This document shows, piece after piece, positions 11,595-22,026 of a DNA stretch of 64,000 bases (position 1 is its first letter; the number at the start of each line of letters is the position of its first letter). The stretch covers positions 14,934,078 through 14,998,077 of the forward strand of contig CM042088.1 in assembly GCA_023512835.1 (NCBI GenBank), read 5' to 3'. The position numbers and the translations under genes are program-made. This DNA is from Taxillus chinensis (lineage: Eukaryota; Streptophyta; Magnoliopsida; Santalales; Loranthaceae). The notes under the pieces were generated by a model. It searched no databases, was not told the origin of the DNA, and was given only the letters and a program-made list of their open reading frames with translations.

Positions 11595-12181
11595 TTAGGG
11601 TGGCAAGCCTATGGGTAATATTGCCCCATAGCTCCCTCGTCGGTCCAGCTCTCCCAGATTCCTATCCCATTCACCCACTAGGGTACAGGAAGATCCTGTG
11701 GGTGTGGTAAACGATACTCGTCGCCTATAGCAGTCAATCTTAGCCTGAAAGGCCATCAACCGATCCATCCCCAGAATCAAACTAAAGGTCCTCATGGGCA
11801 TTACGTACAAATCAAATGAGAGGTCAACCTCTCCTATCGTAGCGCACACTCTCGACACATTTGGTGGATCAACTCCACTCCTCCCATTGGGGACTCGACC
11901 CTCGGAGGTCTATTAGCCTCCACACAATCAAGTCCAAGGCTCTCCACCAAGGACTTAGCAATCAGGGAGCACGAAGCTCCGGTATCAAACAATGCAGCAA
12001 CAACGGTGCGAGATATTAGAATAGTACCTCGAACCACCGAAGGTCCAGCTCCACCTTCCTCGGAGGGTGATGGTAAATCCTCCATCTCAGCTGGTCCGAG
12101 GTAAGCGCAAACACTCGCCTTGGCTTGCCCCACCACTAGCCTCACTTGCCTTCCCTTTTGCTCCTGCCTGCTGCAGTCCAC
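11595..12181 (-). pseudogene. retropepsin-like aspartic protease, two frames
   Basis: The frame at 11834-12181 has VVRGTILISRTVVAALFDTGASCSLIA, with the active-site Asp at residue 66. The next frame (11595-11858) supplies the C-terminal part, FSLILGMDRLMAFQAKIDCY, typical of the ILGMDWL motif of Ty3 proteases. The protease would mature the gag-pol polyprotein in the virus-like particle. A frame change falls between the two parts. Confidence 0.85.
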
Positions 12182-13439
12182 CTGGGACGCCCCTCCGATC
12201 CTCCTTGTGGTTGCCTCTCCCCCCGTGGCCTAGTGTGACCGGAACCAGCCGACCGGGCCTGCCACGAATGTGCTGGCTTAGGGGCTGGGGCCCGAAATTG
12301 GGTCCCACCCCTGCTCCCTTGTGCTAAGCTTCCGGCTCCCCGGCTGTTCCCCTTGCTCGAAACACACCTTGCTGATGTGTCCCACCTTCCCACGGCTATG
12401 ACACGTCAAGTCTGCTTGGGGCACTCACGTTTGACGTGCCCCCGACAGGCCACAACAGGTACACCCGCTTGGGAAGTTCCCAAGCGGCACTCCCCTGTCC
12501 TCCAAAGTAACGGGATCCGGGCGGAGCCATTGAAGCTTGGCCCCCACCCTTGGGAAAAGTCCCACTCCCTGGGCTCAACCTTCGCCTCTTGGCTTCACCG
12601 TGCTTGTCGCGCGCGCCGCCCCATCCGCTCCTGGTGAGCCTGTCTTCCCTCCTCTAATCCTCTCTCAACAATCTTGGCGGTGTCCACGACTTCAAGATAG
12701 GTTTTCGATCGCAGCATCTCCACCCTTTGCTTCGGGGCGGGTTTGAGACCCATGGTAAACTTATGGGCCTTCAGGTCCTCCCTTGATATTGCTTCGGAGC
12801 AAACCGACTCAGCCCTCGGAAATCTCGCTCATACTGCGCATCGAGCGCGATCCCCGCTTCATGCCGCCGAACTCCTCCCACTTCGCCACCGCAATGACTC
12901 TGGAAAGAACTCCTCATGGAACACTGGAGGAACTCATTCCAGGCCATGGTCTCCATGTCCCGGCTTCTGAGATGCTAAGCCACCATTCCAAGGCTTCCTC
13001 CTCCAACCGCCGGACTGCTAGTCTCACTTTGTCTTCCTCCCGGGGTCGAAGAAAGGAGAACACATGCTCGACCGCCGCAGCCGGTGCTCTGCCATTGCTC
13101 CTCCCTTGAACCTTGGTGGATGTTCCTTTCGGAACTGCGTCAACATGTCTCCCTCTTCCCGCCTCACCGGCACTTCCTGCCTACACAGAGGTTCCGCCTC
13201 ACGGGGTGGAGGGCGTGGCACTGCCTGTCGTGCCATCATCTCCTGACGCACCTCGTTTAGGATCTCTCCCCTGAGGTCCTCACGCATGCCTTGCACGTTC
13301 TCACTTAGGGCCCGGACTTGGGCCATGATCCGCTCCAGGGGATCATCGCCCTCTACACGCTGTCCTCTTCCCTCTCCAAGACGGGCAGAAGATTCATCTT
13401 CTACACTGGAGTAGCTCGGGTTACTCTCCTAGGAGGCAT
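12182..13439 (-). pseudogene. gag (nucleocapsid) of the Tekay-type element, frame-broken
   Basis: The likely start is ATG at 13439 (MPPRRVTRA), followed soon by an in-frame stop. The frame at 13024-13326 gives gag sequence ending FRKEHPPRFKGG, a usual capsid entry motif. Other frames give WNEFLQC and a KAHKFTMGLKP segment. Near 12350-12470 are two CCHC-type knuckles, one damaged (CTCCGLSG) and one readable (CHSRGKVGHISKVC). They package element RNA. The gene is GC-rich and broken in several places. Confidence 0.8.
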
Positions 13440-13892
13440 AGTCTACATAATTTAAACCAAACTAGGATCAGCTTCTCTCAAGCTCTACACACCCTCATCC
13501 CCATGGGCCATGAGGTACTCAAGCAACATTTTACATTTAAACACACAGGTAAATCACAGAAGTACACAGCAGCAATTCATAGCAACAAGCTTCACAGAAA
13601 ATCACCGAATTTCACAGCAACAAAATTTTGTTTTTTGCAACAAGTTTCAGCAACATAGCATGTCTAATCACAATACTCATATCGAAATTAAACTAGTGCC
13701 CTAATGCCAATGCATGTATGCACCCTCAACCCAAATGCAAATGCCCTACTCCTTGGTCTAACTACCCCCGAGTACACCCCGAGAAAACCAGATAGGACCA
13801 CGTTGATCAGGCGTGTCCTATACCGCCTCCTAAGAGTCTCGAAGCGGCCCAGGCCTCCCCACTATCCTAGGTCCACCAGACCATGAACTATC
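13440..13892 (-). other. 5' leader between primer site and gag
   Basis: Non-coding in element sense, AT-rich near gag and unremarkable elsewhere. It is the usual untranslated leader of the element RNA. Confidence 0.6.
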
Positions 13893-13904
13893 GCTCTGAT
13901 ACCA
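13893..13904 (-). other. primer binding site, initiator Met tRNA type
   Basis: On the minus strand TGGTATCAGAGC lies three bases inside the 5' LTR end. It is complementary to the 3' end of plant initiator methionine tRNA. Confidence 0.88.
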
Positions 13905-13907
13905 TAT

Positions 13908-15320
13908 TGTCACGCCCCAATTTCCTTCCACTTGGAATTGAGTAGTGACTTCCCATGCCCGCACCCGAAGGGACAAGGGGTTGGTGCAAGCACCTTAAAA
14001 GGACTTCTAGCACGGGTGCTGTCCCAAACTCCGCACAATCGCTAACATGCCAAGGGGCATGCTCCTGCTCCCAAACCATGAACACAAACACAAATTGAAT
14101 AACAACATCTCATTTTATTTCATTTCAAAGACTAAATGTTTATTACAACCCGGTCGGGGAAAAACCCCTATGAAGCCAGGTGTCTTGTTACAAATAAAAC
14201 CAAACCAAATTCTAGAACATAGAACCAAAGTACAACAAAGGAAATAGCATAAACTCCCGGCCCAAGGGGCCTAGCTCCTCGGCCTTCACCTACCGCCTAC
14301 TAAACCCCGCAAAAGAACAGTTTATAGGAGGGGTGAGCAAACCATAGCTCAAGAGGGATCCGGTCTCCCCCGCACCCGTCCCGCTCTACAACATGCATGA
14401 TATGTGTATGCTTGTGCTCGTGTCGTACCTAAGGCTAAAGCAAGAAACATCACCCGGGAAACACTCTTTACCTGAGCCCGCACCTGGAGGGCAAGAGGAC
14501 ACCCCGCCACCACGGCGACATGACATACCACATCCAGGCAAATGTTGCATGGACACCAATGCAACATTTTCCACCCGAGTCGATATGGTCAACCACCTCC
14601 TCGGGCACCATACCTACCCTCAGGAATGGGCGTAGACTTAGCCCACCGTCGTGAGTGCTACACCGAGACTCAGGACCACGTCCTGGCCAAATCTCAAAGG
14701 GGTCCAACTATTGTGCCTGGCCCATATCTCGGCTCGGTCTCAAACGGATCAACGAAACAAAGATAGCATTACATCTCAACATGTAAACTCAAGACAAGCA
14801 TTTACACTTTATCTCGGAAGGACCAACATGGTCGATACAAGCCAAACACATCAGCCTCATAGGCTTAAAATCAAATACAAATCAAACACAATACACACCA
14901 GTCACACAGGTATGTCATCAAACACTCGTATACAAGGTCTCACAGGCATTATATTGAATACATGGCATGCAGGCCTCACCAGACATTTTATCAAATACAT
15001 AGTGTGCAGGCCTCAAGACATTTTATCAAACACATAGTGTGCAGGCCTCACGAGACATTTTATCAAACACATAGTGGGCATAAACAAACCCAAGAAAATC
15101 CTCAAGCCAAATTTAACATCGAATCAACGAACATGCCACTAAAGGCCAACATCCATATAGGAGATCACACCTATATGGATTTATATATATATATATAGGT
15201 GAATATCCTAGAACGAGAGGAGAGTTAGGAAGAACAGGAATCCCTACCTCAGGCTCTTGTCCTATCCTCTACGCTAGACACCTTCCAACGACGCGAACCA
15301 CCACGGCAATCGCCCGGAGA

Positions 15321-15355
<35 letters not shown>

Positions 15356-15916
15356 CACTGCAAGCAAAGAAGAACACAAGAACCCTAAACTCAAACTCAA
15401 GCCCTCATTATATAGACACTACCCACATCAAAACGACGTAGTTTTGATTAAATGAATCCCAGGATCAAAACGACGTAGTTTTGATCACACCGATTAGCAC
15501 CTTTCCGCACCCATATAGGCCAAAATACTCGGAATTTCAACATGGTCCTTTGGAGAAAGATCATTAGAATGTCAAAACCAAGGGAACCATGCAAAAATAT
15601 GGTTGCACGCCAATTTGCACGTGAATTCCCCAATTCACGTGCAACTCCATATGCACTCCAAATGCTCTCAAACTTCACCCCTAGCCTCCTTGCATCATTT
15701 AGAAGACAACCACACTTGCACGTGAATTGGACCCATTTCACGTGCACCTCACATACACGTCCGTTTGGCCTGAAACTTCTGTGGTAGATAGAGGACATCA
15801 TTCTAAGCATCTTTCCTTTTGCACGTGAATTCATTTGAGCCCATTCACTAGGTCAAAATCTAGAAAAACTCTACTCGAAGGCAAAGCGTGACTAACTCAA
15901 GGTACGGGTCCTTACA
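13908..15916 (-). repeat. 5' LTR of the Tekay-type element
   Basis: It is collinear with 6442-8451 over its full length. Differences cluster at CAG/CTG words: for example GAGTCAGATATGG in the 3' LTR is GAGTCGATATGG here, and ATCAGGCTAAC is ATCGCTAAC. The same 37-bp repeats, CT run (15326-15352) and promoter palindromes are present. Confidence 0.92.
15407..15485 (-). promoter_or_regulatory. LTR promoter: two ACGT palindromes and TATA box
   Basis: Read on the minus strand, two near-palindromes with the core AAAACTACGTCGTTTT (15464-15485 and 15427-15448) are followed by TCTATATAATG (TATA box, about 15405-15415). AGGGTTCTTGTGTTC comes next. The same arrangement is found in the 3' LTR (7939-8017) and in the solo LTR (33187-33275). 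Confidence 0.65.
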
Positions 15917-15921
15917 CGTAT

Positions 15922-16023
15922 TATAAGTCCTTTTTAGGTGCTTGCACTAACCCCTTGACCGTTCGGGTGCAAGCATGGGCAGTCACTACCCATTTCCAAG
16001 TGAAAGGAAATTGGGGCGTGACA
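15922..16023 (+). repeat. chromovirus-type LTR, right end (continues 5298-6441)
   Basis: The sequence TTTAGGTGCTTGCACTAACC to GGAAATTGGGGCGTGACA matches the last ~100 bp of the solo LTR ending at 34746. It therefore completes the LTR interrupted at 6441. It ends in CA at 16023. Confidence 0.8.
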
Positions 16024-16794
16024 CTGCGGGTCTACGACCTTCGGGTTTCTCAGCTTATTTTACTTGACTAAGAGGCTCTTCGACTCTGCGAGTCTTCGAC
16101 CTTGAAAACCTTCAACTCTATGAGTCTTAGACTTTACATTTCTTCCTTAGCCTTTCGCATTTGCTCATGTACTGAGTTTCCGTATTCTATGAGTCTTCGA
16201 CTCTACGGCTACGACCCTTTAGCTATTACTTTCTGCCTTCATGATCTTCGAGTCTGTGATGTGTCTGACAATTTCCTTAAATTACCTGTATCCCTTGAGT
16301 CTACGACTCTAAGACTCTTGAGTTACAGTTTCATTTTAGTTGGTCAGCCTTTTTGGCTTCGACTCTTCGATCTTCTACCTATGAGTCTGCGAGTCCTATT
16401 TTCTTAACAGTGTTCTAAGGTTCCACTCTACGACCCTAGAGTTTATGAGTCTACTTTCCATTCTGTTAATTGACTTAGGCACTCTTAGGGACTCTACAGT
16501 TCTACGGGCTTCAAGTCTTCAAGTCATTTAAAGTTGGTTACTGTTCTTTAGAATTATTTGACTCTACGAGTCTCTGAATTTATTGACGCTTGCAGTAACT
16601 CTCTCTTTTTCGCACTTTGACTCTATGACCTTTGACCTTGGATCTATGAGTCGCAGCGTGTTCTGTCATATTTTTACTTCGAGACTCCAGACCCTACGAG
16701 TCTACGAGCCTCTCGCCAATATGTCCTGTGACAGGTCTATTTCTATGAACTTCGACTCTTCGACCCTACGACCTTCGGATCTTCAAGTCTGTAG
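16024..16794. repeat. TTCGACTCTACGAGTC-rich degenerate repeat region
   Basis: Short words such as TTCGACTCT, CTACGAGTCT and GACTCTACGAG recur dozens of times without a fixed period. Many are GACTC...GAGTC imperfect palindromes. No coding signal is seen. The last ~160 bp (16633-16792) recur at 30567-30728. Confidence 0.7.
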
Positions 16795-16839
16795 AAAACA
16801 TGAGAGGTCCCCATTGTGCTCGTAAACATGAGAGGTCCT

Positions 16840-16853
16840 CGGCAACGGCGCCA
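16840..16853 (-). other. Athila-type primer binding site (tRNA-Asp)
   Basis: On the minus strand TGGCGCCGTTGCCG follows the LTR end by six bases. It is complementary to the 3' end of plant tRNA-Asp, the primer usual for Athila. It lies outside the gag-pol block (beyond the 3' LTR in element sense), which is not the normal place. Confidence 0.75.
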
Positions 16854-16859
16854 AAAACT

Positions 16860-18120
16860 TGACCCAAAGATTTTATGTGTGGTATAAGTATGCAGCAAGT
16901 GCACTGGCCAAGTAATAAGTGGAGTATTGAAACCCCGATTATCGATCCCACAGGGAAGGAACTAGTGCCGAAAGACAGATGATCACTAAACTAACAAATT
17001 TGGTCCATGTCTGGAAAAATGATTTAAGTTGTGTAAATAGTTTGAATTCTGAATAGCTAAAGCAAAAGTGATTAAATTAAATTGTTGGCAAGCAATGGGT
17101 ATAGAAATTTCAGTGATTAAGGATCTAGGGTCACAATGTTTACCACCCAATGGATTGTAATAAACTGGATTATGGCTCTTGTTCTTGATTTAAGTTCTAA
17201 TTCATGTTCATGTTGATTATCTCCTACCTATCTTACATTTGGTCCATGCTAAGATAGATTTAAGGCTTTTATCCCATTTGGTCCATGTGAATAAAAGTGA
17301 TCAAGGTAGATAAACTGATCCTAATAGTTGTAGACTTGGTCCATCATACAACATTAAATATAATTCACTAGTGCTCCACCCTAGACAAGGGCTAAGATTA
17401 CCTAATTATGCATAAATCAGGCATTTGCTTTTATCCAAGTGAATTAAACAAGAACTGAATTTCATTTCTTTGAACAACCATAAACCAAACTGATTACAAC
17501 ATATTAGGGGCTACATTGCTCCCCTAGACTAACAAAACTACTCCATAATCATAACGAAAGCAATAGAAATTATAAGAAAGAACATGATTACAGTACCAGG
17601 ACAATAAAGGAAGAACCCAAGATGAACCAGGACTCCGGCCTCCAAAGACTCCGGCGTCTGCTGCCCAAAATCACTCCTCTCCAACTCTAGTGTCGCCATG
17701 GACAATCTGATCTTTTAGCAATGGCTATAGCTCTTTTTCAAAACTCAGATCAGATTCTCTCACTCAAGATGATCTACAATGCCTCCCAAGCGCCCTATTT
17801 ATAGGATTTAGTGGGCCGAATTAGGGTTACAAAAGGTGTGCCCTAATTATAAATGTGGTCGCAGCCAAAACGACGTCGTTTTGGTTAGTGACATTATTCG
17901 ACGTTCTAAGCTCAATACAACTCAAACTACACCAAATTTGACCCAAGTTCTTTAGATGAAAATGATTAAAACAACAAAACACATCATGTGGAGCTCAAAA
18001 CTGCCTGCACGCGAGAATGCACGTGAGAAAGTCTTTTTCACGTGCAGCTCCAAATCAGCCCAAATTTGCTCCAAAGCTTTAGTAGAACTTGTAGAAAGCA
18101 TCCATGCATCAAACTCCTTG
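16860..18120 (-). repeat. Athila-type LTR, truncated at its 5' end
   Basis: Its terminal part reads on the minus strand CCTGTGGGATCGATAATCGG and ends GGGTCA before the primer site, as in Athila LTRs. The inner part (17820-18120) matches both arms of the palindrome at 29427-30560. The first ~280 bp found in those arms are absent, and the sequence at 18120/18121 jumps to the inverted repeat. Within it, 17000-17345 repeats the word TTTGGTCCATG four times. An AT-rich spacer with no gene occupies 17350-17600. Confidence 0.8.
17793..17884 (-). promoter_or_regulatory. Athila LTR promoter: perfect 20-bp palindrome and TATA box
   Basis: CCAAAACGACGTCGTTTTGG at 17865-17884 is a perfect palindrome. On the minus strand it is followed at about 60 bp by CCTATAAATAGGG (17793-17805), a strong TATA box. 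The same relative arrangement occurs in the chromovirus LTRs of this window. Confidence 0.65.
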
Positions 18121-18260
18121 TGGCATTGAAATGCAGTGGGCCCCTCTGGTTCACCTTAAATGGGCTTGGACTTGGGCTTTAGAAAAGTTGTCTAAAGTTC
18201 TTAGAAAAGGCCCAAGTGAAGTTAAAACAAACCTTAGCCCAGTACTGCAAAATAAAAATT
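18121..18260. repeat. 140-bp inverted repeat, left arm
   Basis: TGGCATTGAAATGCAGTGGG to TACTGCAAAATAAAAATT is the reverse complement of 23284-23423 with few differences (for example GTGGGCCCCTCTGG versus CAGAGCGGCCCAC). The two arms bracket the minus-strand Athila gag-pol block. Confidence 0.85.
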
Positions 18261-18406
18261 AGAAAACAAAACAAAAACACTCCTGCAAAAGAAGGTTAAA
18301 GCAAAATAAAATAAAATAAAAATAAAAATTAAAAGGGAAAGAATTCACCATGGGTTGCCTCCCATGAAGCGCTGAGTTAAGGTCTTTAGGTGGACCGTCT
18401 TGGTCG
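18261..18406 (-). other. 3' untranslated stretch of the Athila pol
   Basis: An A-rich, simple-sequence segment plus the conserved Athila tail (GGGAGGCAACCCATGG on the minus strand, near 18350). No gene is seen. Confidence 0.5.
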
Positions 18407-19548
18407 TTAAACAACACAGAGAGTAAATAGCTCAACTTCTTTGACCTCTTCGGGCAAAAAGTAAGGCTTTATCCGCTGCCCATTGACCTTGAAAATATGG
18501 CCAGAAGTTGATTGCAGTTCTACACTGCTATAGGGAAACACTCGGGTCACTGTGTATGGCCCCATCCACTTTGATCTCAGCTTCCCTGGAAAAAGCTTTA
18601 GTCACGAATTAAACAACAGCACCTGCTGGCCTGACTGAACTAAAGAGGGATTTATCTTTCTGTCATGCGAAGCTTTGGTCCGCTCCTTGTATAGCCTGGC
18701 ACTCTCATAGGCATGGTATCTGAACTCATCTAATTCATTGAGTTGATACAAGCGGAGCTCCTTAGCAACAGTAGGATCCAGGTTTAGCTTCTGAACTGCC
18801 CAGAACGCCTTGTGCTCCAGTTCTACTGGTAAATGACAGGCCTTTCCATACAACAGGCGGTAAGGAGACATTCCTATAGGTGTCTTATATGCAGTCCGGT
18901 AGGCCCATAGAGCCTCATCCAATTTTTGAGACCACACCTTCCGGTTGCCTCCCACTGTTTTCTCCAGTATTTGCTTGATTTCACGATTAGAGACCTCAGC
19001 TTGCCCATTTGCTTGTGGATGATATGCAAGTGTTCGCCTATGCTGCACTCTGTACTTCATCAACAGTTTCTCGAATTGTTTGTTGCAGAAGTGACTTCCC
19101 TTGTCACTGATGATAGCTCGCGGTGTACCTAATCGACTGAAAATATTCCGACGCAAGAATTTGGTAACCAGTTGAGCATCATTCCTTCTAGTACGAATCG
19201 CCTTCAACCCACTTGGACACGTAATCAACGGCCAGTAAAATGTATGAGAGCCCCTCGGATGGTGGAAATGGGCCCATGAAGTCAATACCCCAGATATCGA
19301 AGAGTTCAACTGGAAGAATTCCGGTTTGGGGCATCTCTTGCTTTCGTGTTATCCCCCCCCGCTCGCCGACACCGATCACAAGCCTTAATGAAGGTATACG
19401 CATCAGCGAACATGATGGGCCAGTAAAAACCACTTTGCAAGATCTTGGCCATGGTCTTCTGAACTCCGAAGTGGCCAGCATAGTCAGATGAGTGACAATG
19501 CTTCAGGATACTGTCCACTTCTTCTTCTGGTACACATTTTCGTATCAT
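18407..19548 (-). pseudogene. Athila-type integrase, frame-broken
   Basis: The zinc finger is in 19306-19548 ([12 protein letters not shown], then CDRCRRAG). The core begins with [16 protein letters not shown] in 19188-19481, the first catalytic Asp. The 235-residue frame at 18602-19309 holds the second Asp in [10 protein letters not shown] and the Glu in [12 protein letters not shown], then [17 protein letters not shown]. Coding homology goes on to a stop at 18407-18409 (MGPYTVTRVFPYSSVEL, then FKVNGQRIKPY). No chromodomain is present, which agrees with Athila. A run of eight C at 19351 coincides with a frame change. Confidence 0.87.
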
Positions 19549-21060
19549 CTAATCAACACATTGCCTGAACAGATACGGGTCATCCCAGATATACTTTCGA
19601 ACATCAGCAAGAAACTTCTTCTTTTGTTGATACGTGAACTCAGTTGGTATATAGGAACATGCATGAAAGTTCACAATATTAGCATACCATGGAACGTGAA
19701 CTTCTGCTGAAAATAATCGCTCGTCAGGGAAGGTATCGAAGTTGTTGCTTCATTGGATCGCCTTTCCCCGACTCCAGCCTTGACAAATTATACATTACGG
19801 TGTTGGATGTTCCTTTCAAATCCTTAATCTCCAAGTCGAACTCCTGGAGAAAAGAACCTATCGATCAATCTTGGGTTTAGCATCCTTCTTGCTAAATAGG
19901 TACTTGAGGGCCGCATGGTCAGTATAAACTATCACTTTCGTGCCCACCAAGTACAATCTGAACTTGTCGCAAGCGAAGACAACAGGTAGCAATTATTTCT
20001 CCGTAGTTGTGTAATTTAACTGTGCATCATGCAGTGTTTGGCTAGCATAGTAAATCGCTGGAAATACTTTGTCCTGCTTTTTCCCAAGAACCGCCCCAAC
20101 CGCAAAGTCGTTAGTGTCACACATCGGCTCAAAAGGTTGGGACCAGGATGGAGCTATTATTACAGTGCTGAACTTAACTTCTCTTTCAAGACCGAAAATG
20201 CCCTGAAGGCATTCTTCCGAAAAAGACGAAGGGTACATCCTTTTCTAAAAGCATGCTGAGGGGCTTGGCGATCTTGGAAAAGTCTTTGATAAACCGGCGG
20301 TAGAACCCTGCATGACCCAGAAAGCTCCGGATGCCCTTCACATTTGTGGGTGGAGGTAGATTCTCAATTGTGGAAATTTTTGCTCTGTCCACTTCCAACC
20401 CAGCCGCTGACACTTTATGCCCAAGGACGACTCCCTCCTTGACCATGAAGTGGCACTTCTCCCAGTTTAACACCAGGTTTTTTTCTTCACACCGGATTAA
20501 CACAGTTTCCAAGTTCGTGAGACATATGGAAAATGAAGAGCCAAAAACGTAGAAGTCATCCATGAAAACCTCCATAATGTCCTCCACTAACCCCTAGAAA
20601 ATTGCCATCATGCACCTCTAGAAGGTAGCAGGTGCATTGTAGAGGCCAAAAGGCATTCGCCTAAAGGCATACGTGCTAAAGGGGCACGTGAATGTTGTCT
20701 TCTCCTGGTCCTCAAGCGCAACAGCAATTTGGTTGTACCCGGAGTAGCCATCCAGGAAGCAATAATAAGGGTAGCCAGCCAGGCAGTCTAACATTTGATC
20801 GATGAATGGTAGTGGAAAGTGATCCTTTCGGGTAGCCTTGTTCAATTTCCTTTAATCAATACAAACTCGCCACCCGGTAACAGTGCGGGAAGGAATGAGC
20901 TCATTCTTCTCATTGCGTATCACCGTCATTCCTCACTTCTTTGGTACCACCTGAACCGGACTCACCCAGGGGCTATCAGATATAGCAAAAATAATCCCCG
21001 CTTTCCTCCACTTTAATATTTCCTTGCCAACTACTTCCTTCATAACAGGATTAAGCCTAC
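19549..21060 (-). pseudogene. Athila-type reverse transcriptase and RNase H, frame-broken
   Basis: Fragments in order on the minus strand are WVSPVQVVPKK and NELIPSRTVTGWRVCID (21000-20850), KDHFPLPFIDQMLD, YCFLDGYSGYNQI, RRMPFGLYNAPATF, then the catalytic FMDDFYVFG in 20186-20587. RNase H starts with PMCDTNDFAVGAVLGK (19993-20238), and a degraded remainder extends to 19549. Stop codons replace conserved residues in several places (for example after VPKK and before RKLNKATR). Active-site motifs are recognisable. Confidence 0.85.
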
Positions 21061-21973
21061 GTTAGCGTTCCACACTAGGAGTAAAGGACTCCTCCATCAA
21101 GATTTTATGCATACAGACCGCTAGGCTAATAACTTTAATATCATCAAGTGACCATCCCAAGGCCTGCTTATGCTTCCTTAAAATCAAGTAGCTGATTGCA
21201 CTCTTCGGTCGTTAAAGAGGCAACTACTATCATAGGATATCTTCCCTATGAATCTAAAAACTCATATCTTAAATGATCCTGGGAGCTGTTTCAAACTGGC
21301 AGTGGTTCCGTGGTTATTGGAGAATCAATTGATGAAGAGGGCTGCTGCTTAGCTTACTCAACCAGAACCTCAAAGGTCTCTTCTAGATCAGCCTCAACAA
21401 AATCAACTTGCTGTAATTGGTGGTCCAAGCTAGCAGTAATTAGACTCTCTTCAAAGTACGCATCCACAAAGTCTGTAATGTGATCAATCCAAAAGCAACT
21501 GGAATGATCATTCACCTTGCATATTGATCTTTCCATATTAAACACCACCGCGTCCTCATCCACACGCAACGTCAGCTCCCCTGAGTTAACATCAATCAAA
21601 GCCCTTCCTGTGCTAAGGAAGGGCCTTCCAAGAATCAGCAGGACACCTTTGTCTTCCTCCATATCCAAAACTACAAAGTCCACCTGGGAAGATAAACCTG
21701 TCCACCTTGATAAGTACATCTTCAATGATGCCACCGGTTTGCCTATCAAACAATCAAGAACCGCAAAGATATTGATGTAGGCTTCATTCGCGTTAAGCCC
21801 AATCGTCGATAGATAGTCATTGGCATCAAGTTAATACTAGCCCCTAGATCACAAAGGGCTTGCTCCTGCTGAGAGGTACCAATAGTGCAAGTAAGAGTGA
21901 AGCTACCCGAATCTTTCAATTTGGGTGGGAGCTTATCGTGAAGATCTGCACTTATATCATTTGTGAGAGCCAC
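21061..21973 (-). pseudogene. Athila-type aspartic protease and linker to RT
   Basis: The frame at 21746-21973 contains QALCDLGASINLMPMTIYRRLGL, the Athila version of the retropepsin active site (DLGAS, Asp at residue 42). The following frame (21354-21749) has VDFVVLDMEEDKGVLLILGRPFL, the second protease motif. Positions 21061-21353 are linker with no clear domain. Confidence 0.83.
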
Positions 21974-22026
21974 AATCTCACAATCAAGTATAGCTCCTCT
22001 TTTTAGACGGTAGATCCTTCAAGAAC

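Larger units (their letters stand above)
6442..15916 (-). mobile_element. complete Tekay/Del-type chromovirus, 9.5 kb
   Basis: Two LTRs of about 2.01 kb (6442-8451 and 13908-15916) flank an internal region that reads on the minus strand: primer site, gag, protease, RT, RNase H, integrase, chromodomain, polypurine tract. The LTR ends are TG...CA. Flanking 5-mers are CGTGT (6437-6441) and CGTAT (15917-15921), a target duplication with one mismatch. The element is inserted into an LTR of a related family in the opposite orientation (5298-6441 and 15922-16023). The LTRs differ almost only at CAG/CTG words, so the insertion looks recent. Frames are broken in the sequence as given. Confidence 0.93.

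Noticed and set aside
13893..13904. tRNA gene
   Set aside because: Only the 12-base complement of a tRNA 3' end is present; no cloverleaf surrounds it. It is a primer binding site.
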